A DNA stretch of 64,000 bases from Streptomyces sp. NBC_00190 (GTDB lineage Bacteria > Actinomycetota > Actinomycetes > Streptomycetales > Streptomycetaceae), in NCBI RefSeq assembly GCF_036203305.1, contig NZ_CP108131.1, forward strand, positions 5,022,001-5,086,000, read 5' to 3'. This document shows, in pieces, positions 35,961 through 44,630 of this stretch. How positions within the stretch are numbered: the first letter of the stretch is position 1; the number at the start of each line of letters is the position of its first letter. A model generated the notes under the pieces. It was given only the letters and a program-made list of their open reading frames with translations, was not told the origin of the DNA and made no database searches. The position numbers were made by a program, and so were the translations under genes.

Positions 35961-37133
35961 GTTCCGTTCACGGGATAAGGGGTTGTTCGGGGAGTCGAGC
36001 CACGCCCGTTCGCCGTCGATGTCTGCCGTCAGGCCGAACCGATCGAATCCGGGTCGCCCTTGCTCTTCCCACCAGCGGTAGGCGGTTTCTGTCTCGTCCC
36101 ACAGCCTGCGGGGGCCGGACTGGACGACCTCGTACCCCTGCCGCTCCGGCTCATAGTCGGCCGAGGCCCACGACTTCCTGTCGGTGCTGTACGTCCACAG
36201 CGTGTAGGCGCCGCCGTCGTAGTGCTCTGCCGTCCAGAACGCCCCGGGCATGCGGAGCCCGATCACGAACTGTTCCAACCATCCGCCGACCTCGGCAGGC
36301 GAGAGCGCCGTCGTGCTCCTGTCGCCGTCTGCGGGCCATTCCTGGCCCTTGAGGTACACGTCATGCGGGGGCTTGTTCTGGCGCTGCTGTCGCAGGCGCA
36401 TGAAGGCGCTGGAGCGGGTGAAGTGGCCGCTCGCCGTGCCGTCGTCGTTCACGGTCAGGCGGGCGATGGCTTCGCCCCCGTACCCCGTAGCCCAGGGGGC
36501 GACGATCACCCCGCCGACGACGGTCTGCTCGATCCATGCGGGGGGAACCTCGCCGATCGAGCACGTCGCAATGACGCGGTCGTACGGCGCACTTCCCGCG
36601 TAGCCCAGCCGGCCGTCTCCCACGATCACCAGGGGGCAGAGGCCAGCGGCCCGAAGGTTTCTGCCCGCCCCCTTGGCTACTTCGGGGTCGAACTCGATGG
36701 AGACCACGTTCGCGGGCCCGAGCCGGTGCGAGAGGAGACCTGCGTTCCAGCCCGTACCCGTACCGATCTCAAGGACCCGATGCCCATCCCTGACATCGAG
36801 ATCGGCCAGCATCGAGAACACCATGTGTGGTTGGGAACTGGAACTGCTCGGGGTCGTGCCGAGGCCGTCACCCGCATGGTTGCCGTCGTCCCACTGCGTC
36901 GTGAGGGGGATGTCGGAGAACACCGCGCGGAACCAGGCATCGGGGTCCGCGGTGCGGTCCACCAAAGGGTTCTGTCGGGTGCCGTCAGGGATGCCCGGCC
37001 ACATGCGGTCGGGCACGAACAGGTGCCGGGGGACTGCCTTGTACGTCGGCAGCCAATCGGAGTGCAGAGCGCCCGACTGGAGGAGCGCGGAGGCGAGCCC
37101 CTGGGGGCCCGCCTCTTCTGTGCGCGCGGTCAT
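35883..37133 (-). CDS. PIMT-like methyltransferase carrying a fumarase-like C-terminal tail
   Basis: 416 residues. The N-terminal half is a class I SAM methyltransferase of the protein-L-isoaspartate O-methyltransferase type (S-S-S-S-Q-P-H-M, motif I V-L-E-I-G-T-G-T-G-W-N-A, D-R-V-I-A-T-C-S). The C-terminal part is an extension seen in the long actinobacterial PIMT homologues found with RiPP genes, ending at about A-W-L-D-S-P-N-N-P-L-S. Thirty further residues copy the fumarase C terminus. ATG at 37133 lies 5 bp after the upstream 47-residue peptide gene. Predicted to methylate Asp/isoAsp carboxyls; the substrate is not known. Confidence 0.85.
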   Translation of the reverse strand: MTARTEEAGPQGLASALLQSGALHSDWLPTYKAVPRHLFVPDRMWPGIPDGTRQNPLVDRTADPDAWFRAVFSDIPLTTQWDDGNHAGDGLGTTPSSSSSQPHMVFSMLADLDVRDGHRVLEIGTGTGWNAGLLSHRLGPANVVSIEFDPEVAKGAGRNLRAAGLCPLVIVGDGRLGYAGSAPYDRVIATCSIGEVPPAWIEQTVVGGVIVAPWATGYGGEAIARLTVNDDGTASGHFTRSSAFMRLRQQRQNKPPHDVYLKGQEWPADGDRSTTALSPAEVGGWLEQFVIGLRMPGAFWTAEHYDGGAYTLWTYSTDRKSWASADYEPERQGYEVVQSGPRRLWDETETAYRWWEEQGRPGFDRFGLTADIDGERAWLDSPNNPLSRERNKPNDFFQSPAPEPTFTHIPVRGPGL

Positions 37134-37138
37134 CCGAC

Positions 37139-37282
37139 CTACTTCTTCGCGGGGCCGGAGCCGTCGGAGGAGTTTCCGCCGCTCGTCTCCGAGCCGCCGC
37201 CTCCGTGCCCGCGGCCGCTGCTGCCGTCGTCCTGTTGACTGCCGCCCTGGCCGCTGCCGGTACCGCCGCCGTGCTTGGGCAT
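37139..37282 (-). CDS. 47-residue Gly/Ser/Asp-rich peptide, possible methyltransferase substrate
   Basis: ATG at 37282 has an excellent ribosome site (aaggag, seven bases upstream) and the frame ends at TAG, 5 bp before the PIMT gene. The peptide is about half Gly and Ser and ends P-A-K-K. It contains D-D-G and S-D-G, Asp-Gly pairs known to isomerise readily. No leader or membrane segment is seen. The gene order, spacing and composition suggest a substrate or RiPP-like precursor, but no other maturation enzyme is present, so this is inference. Confidence 0.65.
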   Translation of the reverse strand: MPKHGGGTGSGQGGSQQDDGSSGRGHGGGGSETSGGNSSDGSGPAKK

Positions 37283-37356
37283 TGAGTATCTCCTTCTCAT
37301 AGATGGGCGTGGGGCTGTGTCTTTCTGACCCGCCTTGGCGGGGGCGGGAGTCTGTG

Positions 37357-37593
37357 TCAGGTCGTGTCGATCCGATGAACAAGGGCAATGTCCTCGAAGC
37401 CTCGGAGAAAGTGGCTATGGCCCGCGTTCAGGCCCGTGTGCGTCATGCACTGCCGATCCACCTCGGCCACGTCGGGACCGGAAACGGCAGCCCATACACA
37501 CCCCTCGTAGAGGCAGCTCGCAACCACGCTGGGCACGGTCTCGGGGTCTCTGATGATCCGGTGCTCGGTGTGCCGGACGACTGAGCGCGTCAT
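37357..37593 (-). CDS. DUF7848-like small protein
   Basis: 78 residues beginning M-T-R-S-V-V-R-H-T-E-H-R-I. Two cysteines in A-S-C-L-Y-E-G-C and the later C-M-T-H-T-G-x-x-A-G-H form the recurring Cys/His pattern of a family common beside streptomycete XRE regulators, probably metal-binding. Its ATG overlaps the upstream stop by four bases (ATGA). Confidence 0.7.
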   Translation of the reverse strand: MTRSVVRHTEHRIIRDPETVPSVVASCLYEGCVWAAVSGPDVAEVDRQCMTHTGLNAGHSHFLRGFEDIALVHRIDTT

Positions 37594-37778
37594 CGGCGCG
37601 ATCCGTCCGCCTTGACGCACCGGGTATGCCAGTAGGCGACCTTCGGCGGGCCGTCCTTCCCAGCGAGCGTCCCCCGCCGGGCGAGCTGGTGAAGGGGGAT
37701 GGGCATGTTGCACGACGGGCACGTCTCGCGCTTCTCCGTGTACGTCGCGTACTCGAACGTGTCCGTCTTGGTTGCCAT
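37590..37778 (-). CDS. Small zinc-ribbon-like protein
   Basis: 62 residues. One C-P-S-C pair and a later H-T-R-C suggest one metal site. The rest is basic. Translationally coupled to the DUF7848-like gene. No known name. Confidence 0.65.
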   Translation of the reverse strand: MATKTDTFEYATYTEKRETCPSCNMPIPLHQLARRGTLAGKDGPPKVAYWHTRCVKADGSRR

Positions 37779-37844
37779 TGCGCACCCCTTCGCCGCTCTC
37801 TCCAGGAATCGACAGCCAATGGTGACCGGGGGCGGGGCCAGGTT

Positions 37845-38675
37845 CTAGCCGGTTTCCTGTTCGCGCAAAAGCTCGTCTCGGATGCCTTCGAGCATGGCGC
37901 GCATGGCATCTCCGGATAGTGCCATGGAGGCGAACCCCTCGAACTTGTGCACGTACAGCGAAACGTCTCTGGGATCGGTCACGACGATTTCTGCGTGAAC
38001 AGTTTCGACAGTGACCGTCCTGTCATCGCGGATGACAAATGCGTGATTGGCTACGTCCTGCTGTCGCTCCAGCAAGGGAACGATGCGAATGTCTATGTTG
38101 GGCAGCCGCGAAAGGGAGGCAAGCCTGTCTACCTGTTCCGCCATCCTGGCGGCTGACACGATGCGCCACCGCAGTACGGGCTCAGTAATGATGAAATGGA
38201 GTTCCTTGGTCGAGTCATAGAGAGCCTGTTGGCGTTCTATCCGGGCGCTGATGGTCCGAGTTAGCACATCCTCGCCGAGGTCATGCCGAGATAGAATCGC
38301 TCGAATGTATTCAGGGGTCTGTAGCAGACCAGGGATCAAAGCCGGCTGGAAGAGTCGCAGCAATGTCATTTGAGCCTCTAGTGCTCTCGTCTGCTGCTGG
38401 GCCTTGTGCACTCCCATGCGGCGGATAAGACGCCAGGCTGTGGCCTCTGTTGCTGCGGCTCTGACGGCCTCTAGGTACTCTTCCTTGACTTCATCTGAAA
38501 CACCGATGGCTGTGAGGATGCGCTCAACATCTACGACGGACGGAGCGACCTTGGCCGTTTCAATCTTGCTCAGCTTGCTTGCAGACATGACTGCACTGCG
38601 GGCGACGGCTTTAGCTTCCTTCCCGGATGCATGCCGAAGCGCCCGCAGTGCGGCCCCTAGCTGTCCTCTGTTCAC
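37845..38675 (-). CDS. XRE-family regulator with DUF5753 domain
   Basis: 276 residues if started at the GTG overlapping the DUF6879 stop (GTGA); an ATG at 38696 is an alternative. N-terminal helix-turn-helix (L-G-A-A-L-R-A-L-R, then S-A-S-K-L-S-K-I-E-T-A-K-V-A-P). The DUF5753 sensor region follows, with Q-P-A-L-I-P-G-L-L-Q-T-P-E-Y. This pair defines a large streptomycete family whose members regulate linked small genes. Lower GC and many non-preferred codons mark it as foreign. Confidence 0.88.
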   Translation of the reverse strand: MNRGQLGAALRALRHASGKEAKAVARSAVMSASKLSKIETAKVAPSVVDVERILTAIGVSDEVKEEYLEAVRAAATEATAWRLIRRMGVHKAQQQTRALEAQMTLLRLFQPALIPGLLQTPEYIRAILSRHDLGEDVLTRTISARIERQQALYDSTKELHFIITEPVLRWRIVSAARMAEQVDRLASLSRLPNIDIRIVPLLERQQDVANHAFVIRDDRTVTVETVHAEIVVTDPRDVSLYVHKFEGFASMALSGDAMRAMLEGIRDELLREQETG

Positions 38676-39190
38676 TCCCCGTACTTCGCCCACCATTCGG
38701 AGAATGGCTCGGCATGCCTCATGGCCGTGTCTCGGTACGCGCAGAATTCCTCCGCACGCTCACCGGGGAGGACGTCAGTCCCGAGGAATGCCCCATCGTC
38801 CGAATAGCTCATGACTGCTGGCGACAAGCTATCCATCTGCCAGAAATCTGGAACCCCTTCCAGGGGGTTCGGCTGTTCGGTGGTGTCGAGAATAAAGAAC
38901 TCTTCGCCACCCGTAGCGTTCTTATGGTAGCCCCAACCCAGCTCGAACCGTAGATACGGCGTGAGGGGGCGAGAGAGAATGTGCACTCGATAGATGCGCT
39001 TGCCATTGCTGGTGTGAGAACGGAGTTCTGACACCCAAGCTTCGTTATAGTCGGCTGGCTGAGGGTCACCGGCGAGGAATGCCTGATAAGCCTCCACGTT
39101 TCCCGACTTGCTGTAATCGTCCAGCGTCTCCAGGCGGAAGGCTTCCCGCTGGAAGGTGTCGAACAGTTCCCCCAAAGTCTTAGACGCCAC
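38672..39190 (-). CDS. DUF6879-family protein
   Basis: 172 residues. Pattern F-D-T-F-Q-R-E-A-F-R-L-E-T, R-V-H-I-L-S-R-P-L-T-P-Y-L-R-F-E and E-E-F-F-I-L-D matches DUF6879. Usually found between a 65-residue protein and an XRE/DUF5753 regulator, as here. GTG start overlaps the small gene by 11 bases. Function unknown. Confidence 0.85.
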   Translation of the reverse strand: MASKTLGELFDTFQREAFRLETLDDYSKSGNVEAYQAFLAGDPQPADYNEAWVSELRSHTSNGKRIYRVHILSRPLTPYLRFELGWGYHKNATGGEEFFILDTTEQPNPLEGVPDFWQMDSLSPAVMSYSDDGAFLGTDVLPGERAEEFCAYRDTAMRHAEPFSEWWAKYGE

Positions 39191-39377
39191 GAAGACCCTT
39201 CCGGATGAGATCGAAGATCAGCTGCTCCGGGATCTCGACCACGGTTTCGTGTGCTGGAATGTCGAGTCCGTGATCTGCCGGGGTCTCGCCCTGGACCAGC
39301 AGCGTGCTCCTGTCGGTCGCGTAGATCGTGGGGCAATCCTTGAGGTCGCAGGTACTCACAAGCTTGGTGACCTTCAC
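39180..39377 (-). CDS. Small island-head protein, unknown function
   Basis: 65 residues; GTG with ggaggg upstream. It contains C-D-L-K-D-C-P-T-I-Y-A-T-D-R and ends V-E-I-P-E-Q-L-I-F-D. A recurrent partner of DUF6879/XRE gene trios. First gene of the island operon after the fumarase. Confidence 0.7.
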   Translation of the reverse strand: MKVTKLVSTCDLKDCPTIYATDRSTLLVQGETPADHGLDIPAHETVVEIPEQLIFDLIRKGLRGV

Positions 39378-39516
39378 GGGGTTCCCTCCTTGGCCTGCTC
39401 CGTCATGTCCTGGTTGATGCTTGCGACCAACTGCCCTGAGGCGCAAGGGGTTCGAGTTTCCAAGACGGGAAAGTGGACCGGAGGGCGCACGCAGCGCGGC
39501 TCCCGCAGGCACGGCA

Positions 39517-39544
39517 AGAGCCCCCGGCGGATGCCAGGGGCTCT
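39517..39544 (-). terminator. Hairpin after the class I fumarase
   Basis: An 8-bp stem agagcccc/ggggctct (39517-39524 with 39537-39544) between the fumarase stop and the island genes; separates their transcription. Confidence 0.6.
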
Positions 39545-39565
39545 CAACGGGTGTTGCTACCGGGA

Positions 39566-41236
39566 TCAGCCGAGGCCCGGACCCCGGACGGGGATGCTGG
39601 TGAACGTCGGCTGCTCGGGTTCACGCGAAGTGAAGAAGTCGTTGCCCTTGTCGTCGACCACGATGAAGGCCGGGAAGTCCTCGACCTCGATCTTCCAGAC
39701 GGCCTCCATGCCGAGCTCCTCGTACTCCAGGACCTCGACCTTCTTGATGCAGTCCTGGGCCAGCCGGGCCGCCGGGCCGCCGATCGAGCCCAGGTAGAAG
39801 CCGCCGTGCGTGCCGCACGCGTCCGTCACCTGCTGCGAGCGGTTGCCCTTGGCCAGCATGACCTTCGAGCCGCCCGCCGCCTGGAACTGCTCGACGTAGC
39901 TGTCCATGCGGCCGGCCGTGGTCGGGCCGAAGGAGCCCGAGGCGTAGCCCTCGGGGGTCTTCGCGGGGCCCGCGTAGTAGACCGGGTGGTCCTTCAGGTA
40001 CTGCGGCATCTCCGCGCCCGAGTCCAGCAGCTCCTTGATCTTGGCGTGCGCGATGTCGCGCGCCACGACCAGCGGGCCCGTCAGCGACAGGCGGGTCTTG
40101 ACCGGGTGCTTGGTCAGGGTCGCCAGGATGTCGTCCATCGGCTGGTTCAGGTCGACGGAGACCACGTCCGAGGACTCGTCCAGGTGGGAGTCCGTGGTGT
40201 CGGGCAGGAAGCGCGCCGGGTCCGTCTCCAGCTGCTCCAGGAAGACGCCCTCGGCGGTGATCTTCGCGGTGGCCTGGCGGTCCGCCGAGCAGGACACGGC
40301 GATCGCGACCGGCAGGGACGCGCCGTGGCGCGGCAGGCGCACGACGCGGACGTCGTGGCAGAAGTACTTGCCACCGAACTGCGCACCGATGCCGATCTTC
40401 TGGGTCAGCTCGAAGACCTGCTGCTCCAGGGCCTCGTCACGGAAGCCGTGGCCCAGCGGGGAACCCTCGCGCGGCAGCTCGTCCAGGTAGTGCGCGGAGG
40501 CGTACTTCGCGGTCTTCAGCGCGTGCTCGGCCGAGGTGCCGCCGACCACGATCGCCAGGTGGTACGGCGGGCAGGCCGCCGTGCCGAGCGAACGGATCTT
40601 CTCCTCCAGGAACTTCATCATGGAGGCCTCGTTGAGGACCGCCTTGGTCTCCTGGTAGAGGAAGGACTTGTTCGCCGAGCCGCCGCCCTTGGCCATGAAG
40701 AGGAACTTGTACGCGCCGCCGTCGGTCGCGTACAGCTCGATCTGCGCGGGCAGGTTCGAGCCGGTGTTCTTCTCCTCCCACATGGTGATCGGCGCCATCT
40801 GCGAGTAGCGCAGGTTCAGGCGCGTGTAGGCGTCGTAGATGCCGCGCGAGAGGGCCGCCTCGTCGCCGCCCTCGGTCAGGACGTTCTGGCCGCGCTTGCC
40901 CATCACGATCGCCGTGCCCGTGTCCTGGCACATCGGCAGGACGCCGGCCGCGGCGATGTTCGCGTTCTTGAGGAGGTCGAGCGCGACGAACTTGTCGTTC
41001 GACGAGGCCTCGGGATCGTCGATGATGCGGCGCAGCTGCGCGAGGTGCGCGGGGCGCAGGAAGTGCTGGATGTCGTGGATGGCCTCTTCGGCGAGCTTGC
41101 GCAGCGCCTCCGGCTCGACCTTGAGGAACGTACGGCCGTCCGCCTCGAAGGTGGACACGCCCTCGGCGGTCACCAGCCGGTAGGGGGTGGTGTCCTCGCC
41201 CAGGGGCAGCAGGTCGGTGTACGCGAACTCCGGCAT
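39566..41236 (-). CDS. Class I (iron-sulfur) fumarate hydratase
   Basis: 556 residues from the ATG at 41236 (M-P-E-F-A-Y-T-D); an ATG at 41245 is nearer but the ribosome site agga fits the second better. Two-part Fe-S hydro-lyase fold: N-terminal part with [12 protein letters not shown] and A-A-C-P-P-Y-H-L, and a C-terminal part with [11 protein letters not shown]. Converts fumarate to malate with a 4Fe-4S cluster. Its C terminus N-D-F-F-T-S-R ends P-V-R-G-P-G-L-G, the sequence duplicated at 35883. Confidence 0.93.
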   Translation of the reverse strand: MPEFAYTDLLPLGEDTTPYRLVTAEGVSTFEADGRTFLKVEPEALRKLAEEAIHDIQHFLRPAHLAQLRRIIDDPEASSNDKFVALDLLKNANIAAAGVLPMCQDTGTAIVMGKRGQNVLTEGGDEAALSRGIYDAYTRLNLRYSQMAPITMWEEKNTGSNLPAQIELYATDGGAYKFLFMAKGGGSANKSFLYQETKAVLNEASMMKFLEEKIRSLGTAACPPYHLAIVVGGTSAEHALKTAKYASAHYLDELPREGSPLGHGFRDEALEQQVFELTQKIGIGAQFGGKYFCHDVRVVRLPRHGASLPVAIAVSCSADRQATAKITAEGVFLEQLETDPARFLPDTTDSHLDESSDVVSVDLNQPMDDILATLTKHPVKTRLSLTGPLVVARDIAHAKIKELLDSGAEMPQYLKDHPVYYAGPAKTPEGYASGSFGPTTAGRMDSYVEQFQAAGGSKVMLAKGNRSQQVTDACGTHGGFYLGSIGGPAARLAQDCIKKVEVLEYEELGMEAVWKIEVEDFPAFIVVDDKGNDFFTSREPEQPTFTSIPVRGPGLG

Positions 41237-41381
41237 TGGGGCCATTCCTCACTCGGCAGACAGCACTGACGACCAATTGGCAGCGCGGTTCACCAGCGTA
41301 GAACCTCCCGCCGTGCCCGTGGTTGTGAGGTAAGGCTCACTCGGCTCGACGTGGGCGTATCGCGATCTATCGTGTCTCGCT

Positions 41382-42062
41382 ATGCTGGGTGCCGTGGACC
41401 TGGAAAAGCACCCCGCCGCCCCCGCGCCGGCTCCCGCCCCTGCGGCCGCCGAGCTGCGCGCCTCCGACGCAGACCGGGACCGGATCGCGCAGATCCTCGC
41501 GGACGCCATGGCCGAGGGCCGGCTGAGCTCCGAGGAGCACTCCGAGCGCCTGGACTCGCTGTATGCCGTCAAGACGGTGGGCGGGCTGGAAGAGCTCGTA
41601 CGGGACCTCCCCGCGCCCGGCACCGGCGGCACCCCGCCCGCGTACGCCGCGGCTCCCGGACCCGGCGGGCCCGTGGAGACGGTCGTCGCCGTGTGCAGCA
41701 GCTCCGCCCGCAAGGGCCGCTGGCGGCCCGCGGCGCTCACCCGCGCGGTCTCGGTCATGGGCGACATCACCATCGACCTCACCGAGGCGGTCTTCGAGCA
41801 GCAGGTCACGGAGATCAACGTGACCTGCGTCCTCGGCAACGTCGAGGTCTTCGTCCCGGAGAACGTCACCCTGCGCGGCTACGGCAGCGGCGTCCTCGGC
41901 AACTTCGAGGTGCGCGGCGAGGGCCGGGGGGAGACCGACCCGCAGGCCCCGGTGGTGATCGTCCGCGGCTTCGCGCTGCTGGGCAACATCGAGGCGCGGC
42001 CCAAGCTCGGCGCCCGCCTGGTCGATCTGGCCAACAAGCTGCGCAAGCGGCTGGACGGCTGA
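41382..42062 (+). CDS. DUF1707 protein with cell-wall-stress (LiaF-like) C terminus
   Basis: 226 residues. The DUF1707 segment (L-R-A-S-D-A-D-R-D-R-I-A-Q-I-L-A-D-A) is followed by a linker and a beta-rich LiaF/cell-wall-active antibiotic response repeat domain (V-S-V-M-G-D-I-T-I-D-L, V-L-G-N-V-E-V-F-V). No membrane segment. Possible start at the GTG twelve bases later. Confidence 0.85.
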   Translation: MLGAVDLEKHPAAPAPAPAPAAAELRASDADRDRIAQILADAMAEGRLSSEEHSERLDSLYAVKTVGGLEELVRDLPAPGTGGTPPAYAAAPGPGGPVETVVAVCSSSARKGRWRPAALTRAVSVMGDITIDLTEAVFEQQVTEINVTCVLGNVEVFVPENVTLRGYGSGVLGNFEVRGEGRGETDPQAPVVIVRGFALLGNIEARPKLGARLVDLANKLRKRLDG

Positions 42063-42124
42063 CCGCCGCGCCAATAGACCCTGATCCAGCGGTATTTGGC
42101 CGTAGGGCTTCTAGGATCCGGCCC

Positions 42125-42724
42125 ATGACCGAATCCAAGTGGGACCTGCTCGACCGCGCGCACGAAGCCCTGCGCATCGCCGTCATCGGGGTACCCGCCG
42201 ACGCCTGGGAGCGCCCGACGCCGTGCGAGAAGTGGAACGTCACCCAGGTGTTCCAGCACGCGGCCGGCGACCAGCTCGCGTACGCCGCCCGCCTCACCGG
42301 CGGCCCCGGCCCGTCCGAGGACCCGTTCGAGCCCTCCGGTGCCCTGGCGGGGCCCCCGGCGCAGCTGCTGGAGCCGGCGCTCGCCGCCGCGGCCGAGGCC
42401 TTCGCCGGGATCGCGCCCGGGACCGCGGAGGTCGCCGTCCCGCTGCCCCCGTTCACCGTGTCCGCCGAGACGGCCGTCGGCGCCGCCGCCCTCGACGCGG
42501 CGGTGCACGCCTGGGACATCGCCGTCGCCACCGGCCAGGAGCCGCCGCTGACCCCCGCCCTCGCCGCCGCCCTGCGCCCGGCCGCCGACGCGCTCGCCGA
42601 GCCCCTGCGCGGCTTCGCCTACGGCCCCGCGCTGGCCGCCGGGTCCGGGGGCGACGCGGGCCCGGTCGCCTCGCTGCTGGCCTTCCTGGGCCGCGATCCC
42701 GGCTGGGCGCCGCCCGGGGAGTGA
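42125..42724 (+). CDS. TIGR03086/maleylpyruvate isomerase-like metal-binding protein
   Basis: 199 residues. The helical DinB-like N-terminal domain shows W-E-R-P-T-P-C-E-K-W-N-V-T and F-Q-H-A-A-G-D, with a late H-A-W-D-I-A. The family binds zinc at three histidines and often uses mycothiol. Its specific reaction is unknown. Confidence 0.85.
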   Translation: MTESKWDLLDRAHEALRIAVIGVPADAWERPTPCEKWNVTQVFQHAAGDQLAYAARLTGGPGPSEDPFEPSGALAGPPAQLLEPALAAAAEAFAGIAPGTAEVAVPLPPFTVSAETAVGAAALDAAVHAWDIAVATGQEPPLTPALAAALRPAADALAEPLRGFAYGPALAAGSGGDAGPVASLLAFLGRDPGWAPPGE

Positions 42725-42856
42725 CGGCCTGCCGGGCAGGGGCGCGTTTCGGACGAACCCCCGCCGCCCACTGGCACCCAGTGCATAGGGGCCCGCACAG
42801 CGGGTAGGGACAGGTGCATCGTCTCTCGCTCGCGTATCCGTCGTCAGGAGTAGACC

Positions 42857-43255
42857 GTGCCGCATCCGCCGCATCAGTCCCTGCAGGTTGCCGCCGTCCA
42901 GAGTCTTCAAGGGCGTGCGTCCGCCGTGCCGAAGCCGCGGGTGCCGACGAGGGAAGAGGACGGCCCATGGCACGCGGAGGCGGTGTGCCGCCGCGACGAG
43001 GCGGGGCTGTTCTTCGCCCCCTCCAAAGAGCCCACCGCGGCCCGGCTCTCCCGCGAGGAGGCCGCCAAGCGCGTCTGCGCCCGCTGCCCGGTCATGGTCG
43101 CCTGCCGGGAGCACGCCCTGCTCCAGCCCGAACCGTACGGGGTATGGGGCGGCCTCACCGCCGCCGAGCGCCGGGTGGTGCTGGCGCGGATGCGGCGCAG
43201 GACCGCGGAGCTGCACCAAGCCCCCGGGGGCGGTCCGATAGCCGCCGCGGGCTAG
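42857..43255 (+). CDS. wblI: WhiB-like iron-sulfur regulator
   Basis: 132 residues. Four conserved cysteines, C44, C74, C77 and C83 (C-x29-C-x2-C-x5-C), bind a 4Fe-4S cluster, and G-V-W-G-G is the Wbl turn motif. A basic C terminus (R-M-R-R-R) may bind DNA. The name wblI rests on its position beside glpX, as I recall it from S. coelicolor. It follows a convergent terminator. Confidence 0.85.
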   Translation: MPHPPHQSLQVAAVQSLQGRASAVPKPRVPTREEDGPWHAEAVCRRDEAGLFFAPSKEPTAARLSREEAAKRVCARCPVMVACREHALLQPEPYGVWGGLTAAERRVVLARMRRRTAELHQAPGGGPIAAAG

Positions 43256-43323
43256 AGGCACCGCCCTGTCCGGGCCGCGTGCGCCGGGAGCGCGCAGCCC
43301 CGCAGCGAGGTACAGGACATGGC

Positions 43324-43362
43324 AGAGGGGCGGTCACCGCCGCACACGGTGACCGCCCCTCT
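43324..43362. terminator. Terminator between wblI and glpX
   Basis: Perfect 16-bp stem (43324-43339 with 43347-43362) between convergent genes. Confidence 0.85.
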
Positions 43363-43382
43363 CGCTGTGCCCGCCTTCGCGC

Positions 43383-44414
43383 CTACTGCGCGCGGTCGAA
43401 GTCGATCGCGCTGTACGCGCGCAGCTTCGACAGGCGGTGCGTCGAGTCGATCTGCCGGATCGTGCCCGACTTCGAGCGCATGACCAGCGAGGACGTGGTC
43501 GCGGTCTCCGAGCGGTAGTGGACGCCGCGCAGCAGCTCGCCGTCCGTGATGCCGGTGGCGACGAAGAAGACGTTCTCGCCGGACACCAGGTCGTCCGTGT
43601 GCAGCACGCGGTCCAGGTCGTGGCCCGCGTCGATGGCCTTCTGGCGCTCGGCCTCGTCCTTCGGCCACAGCTTGCCCTGGATCGTGCCGCCGAGGCACTT
43701 GATGGCGCAGGCCGAGATGATGCCCTCGGGGGTGCCGCCGATGCCCAGGAGCAGGTCCACGCCGGTGCCCTCGCGCACCGCCATGACCGAACCGGCGACG
43801 TCGCCGTCCGAGATGAACTTGATCCGGGCGCCGGTCTCGCGGATCTCCTTGACGATGCCCTCGTGGCGGGGGCGGTCCAGGATGACCACGGTGACGTCCT
43901 CGACGGCCATGTTCTTGGCCTTGGCGACGCGCCGGATGTTCACCGAGACGGGTGCGTTGATGTCGACGAAGTCGGCGGCCTCGGGGCCGGTGACGAGCTT
44001 CTCCATGTAGAAGACCGCGGACGGGTCGAACATGGTGCCGCGGTCGGCGGCGGCGAGCACGGCGATGGCGTTCGGCATGCCCTTGGCGTTCAGGGTGGTG
44101 CCGTCGATCGGGTCCACGGCGATGTCGACCTCGGCACCGGTGCCGTCGCCGACCCGCTCGCCGTTGAAGAGCATGGGCGCTTCGTCCTTCTCGCCCTCGC
44201 CGATGACGACGACGCCGTTCATCGAGACGGTGGAGATCAGGGTCCGCATCGCGTTGACCGCGGCGCCGTCGGCGCCGAGCTTGTCGCCGCGTCCGACCCA
44301 CCGGCCCGCGGCCATGGCGGCGGCCTCGGTCACCCGGACGAGTTCCAGGGCGAGGTTGCGGTCGGGGGCCTCGGGGGAGACTTCGAGCTGGGGCGGCAGG
44401 TTGTGCTCGGTCAT
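43383..44414 (-). CDS. glpX: Class II fructose-1,6-bisphosphatase
   Basis: 343 residues, inositol-monophosphatase-like fold. Metal motifs D-P-I-D-G-T-T and G-E-G-E-K-D are present. Hydrolyses fructose 1,6-bisphosphate in gluconeogenesis. ATG with aaggtgc upstream. Confidence 0.95.
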   Translation of the reverse strand: MTEHNLPPQLEVSPEAPDRNLALELVRVTEAAAMAAGRWVGRGDKLGADGAAVNAMRTLISTVSMNGVVVIGEGEKDEAPMLFNGERVGDGTGAEVDIAVDPIDGTTLNAKGMPNAIAVLAAADRGTMFDPSAVFYMEKLVTGPEAADFVDINAPVSVNIRRVAKAKNMAVEDVTVVILDRPRHEGIVKEIRETGARIKFISDGDVAGSVMAVREGTGVDLLLGIGGTPEGIISACAIKCLGGTIQGKLWPKDEAERQKAIDAGHDLDRVLHTDDLVSGENVFFVATGITDGELLRGVHYRSETATTSSLVMRSKSGTIRQIDSTHRLSKLRAYSAIDFDRAQ

Positions 44415-44630
44415 CGGAGCGCACCTTTCTGTACGACGACGGCCGGGATGTGAGGGTGACTGGAACTCTATCGGTACGTCGACATATTGAGCAGGCCGGG
44501 TCACGTATGAGCGGAATATCGGTCAGTCGTTTGGCCTGAGCGGACATCTTGCGCCCCTCCGGGCGCGCCCCGCCGCCGCCCGGGCCCACCCCGGCGGAGA
44601 TCGCTCCCGGCGATGCGGGACGATGGTGCC

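Larger units (their letters stand above)
35883..39650 (-). mobile_element. Putative integrated island at the 3' end of the class I fumarase gene
   Basis: Bounded by two diverged copies of the fumarase 3' end (35883-35960 and 39569-39650). It carries seven co-directional genes with lower GC than the flanks: 65-residue protein, DUF6879, XRE/DUF5753, Zn-ribbon, DUF7848-like, 47-residue peptide and PIMT-like methyltransferase. No integrase or transposase is visible, so it is either a decayed element, one mobilised in trans, or one moved by homologous recombination. Confidence 0.6.

Noticed and set aside
39440..39480. tRNA-like T-loop (ggggttcgagtttcc)
   Set aside because: No acceptor, D or anticodon arms can be folded around it; it is a chance match in the fumarase-island spacer.
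39473..41269. Long plus-strand frame opposite the class I fumarase
   Set aside because: The fumarase on the other strand is complete; the shadow is rich in Val/Arg/Gln with no domain.
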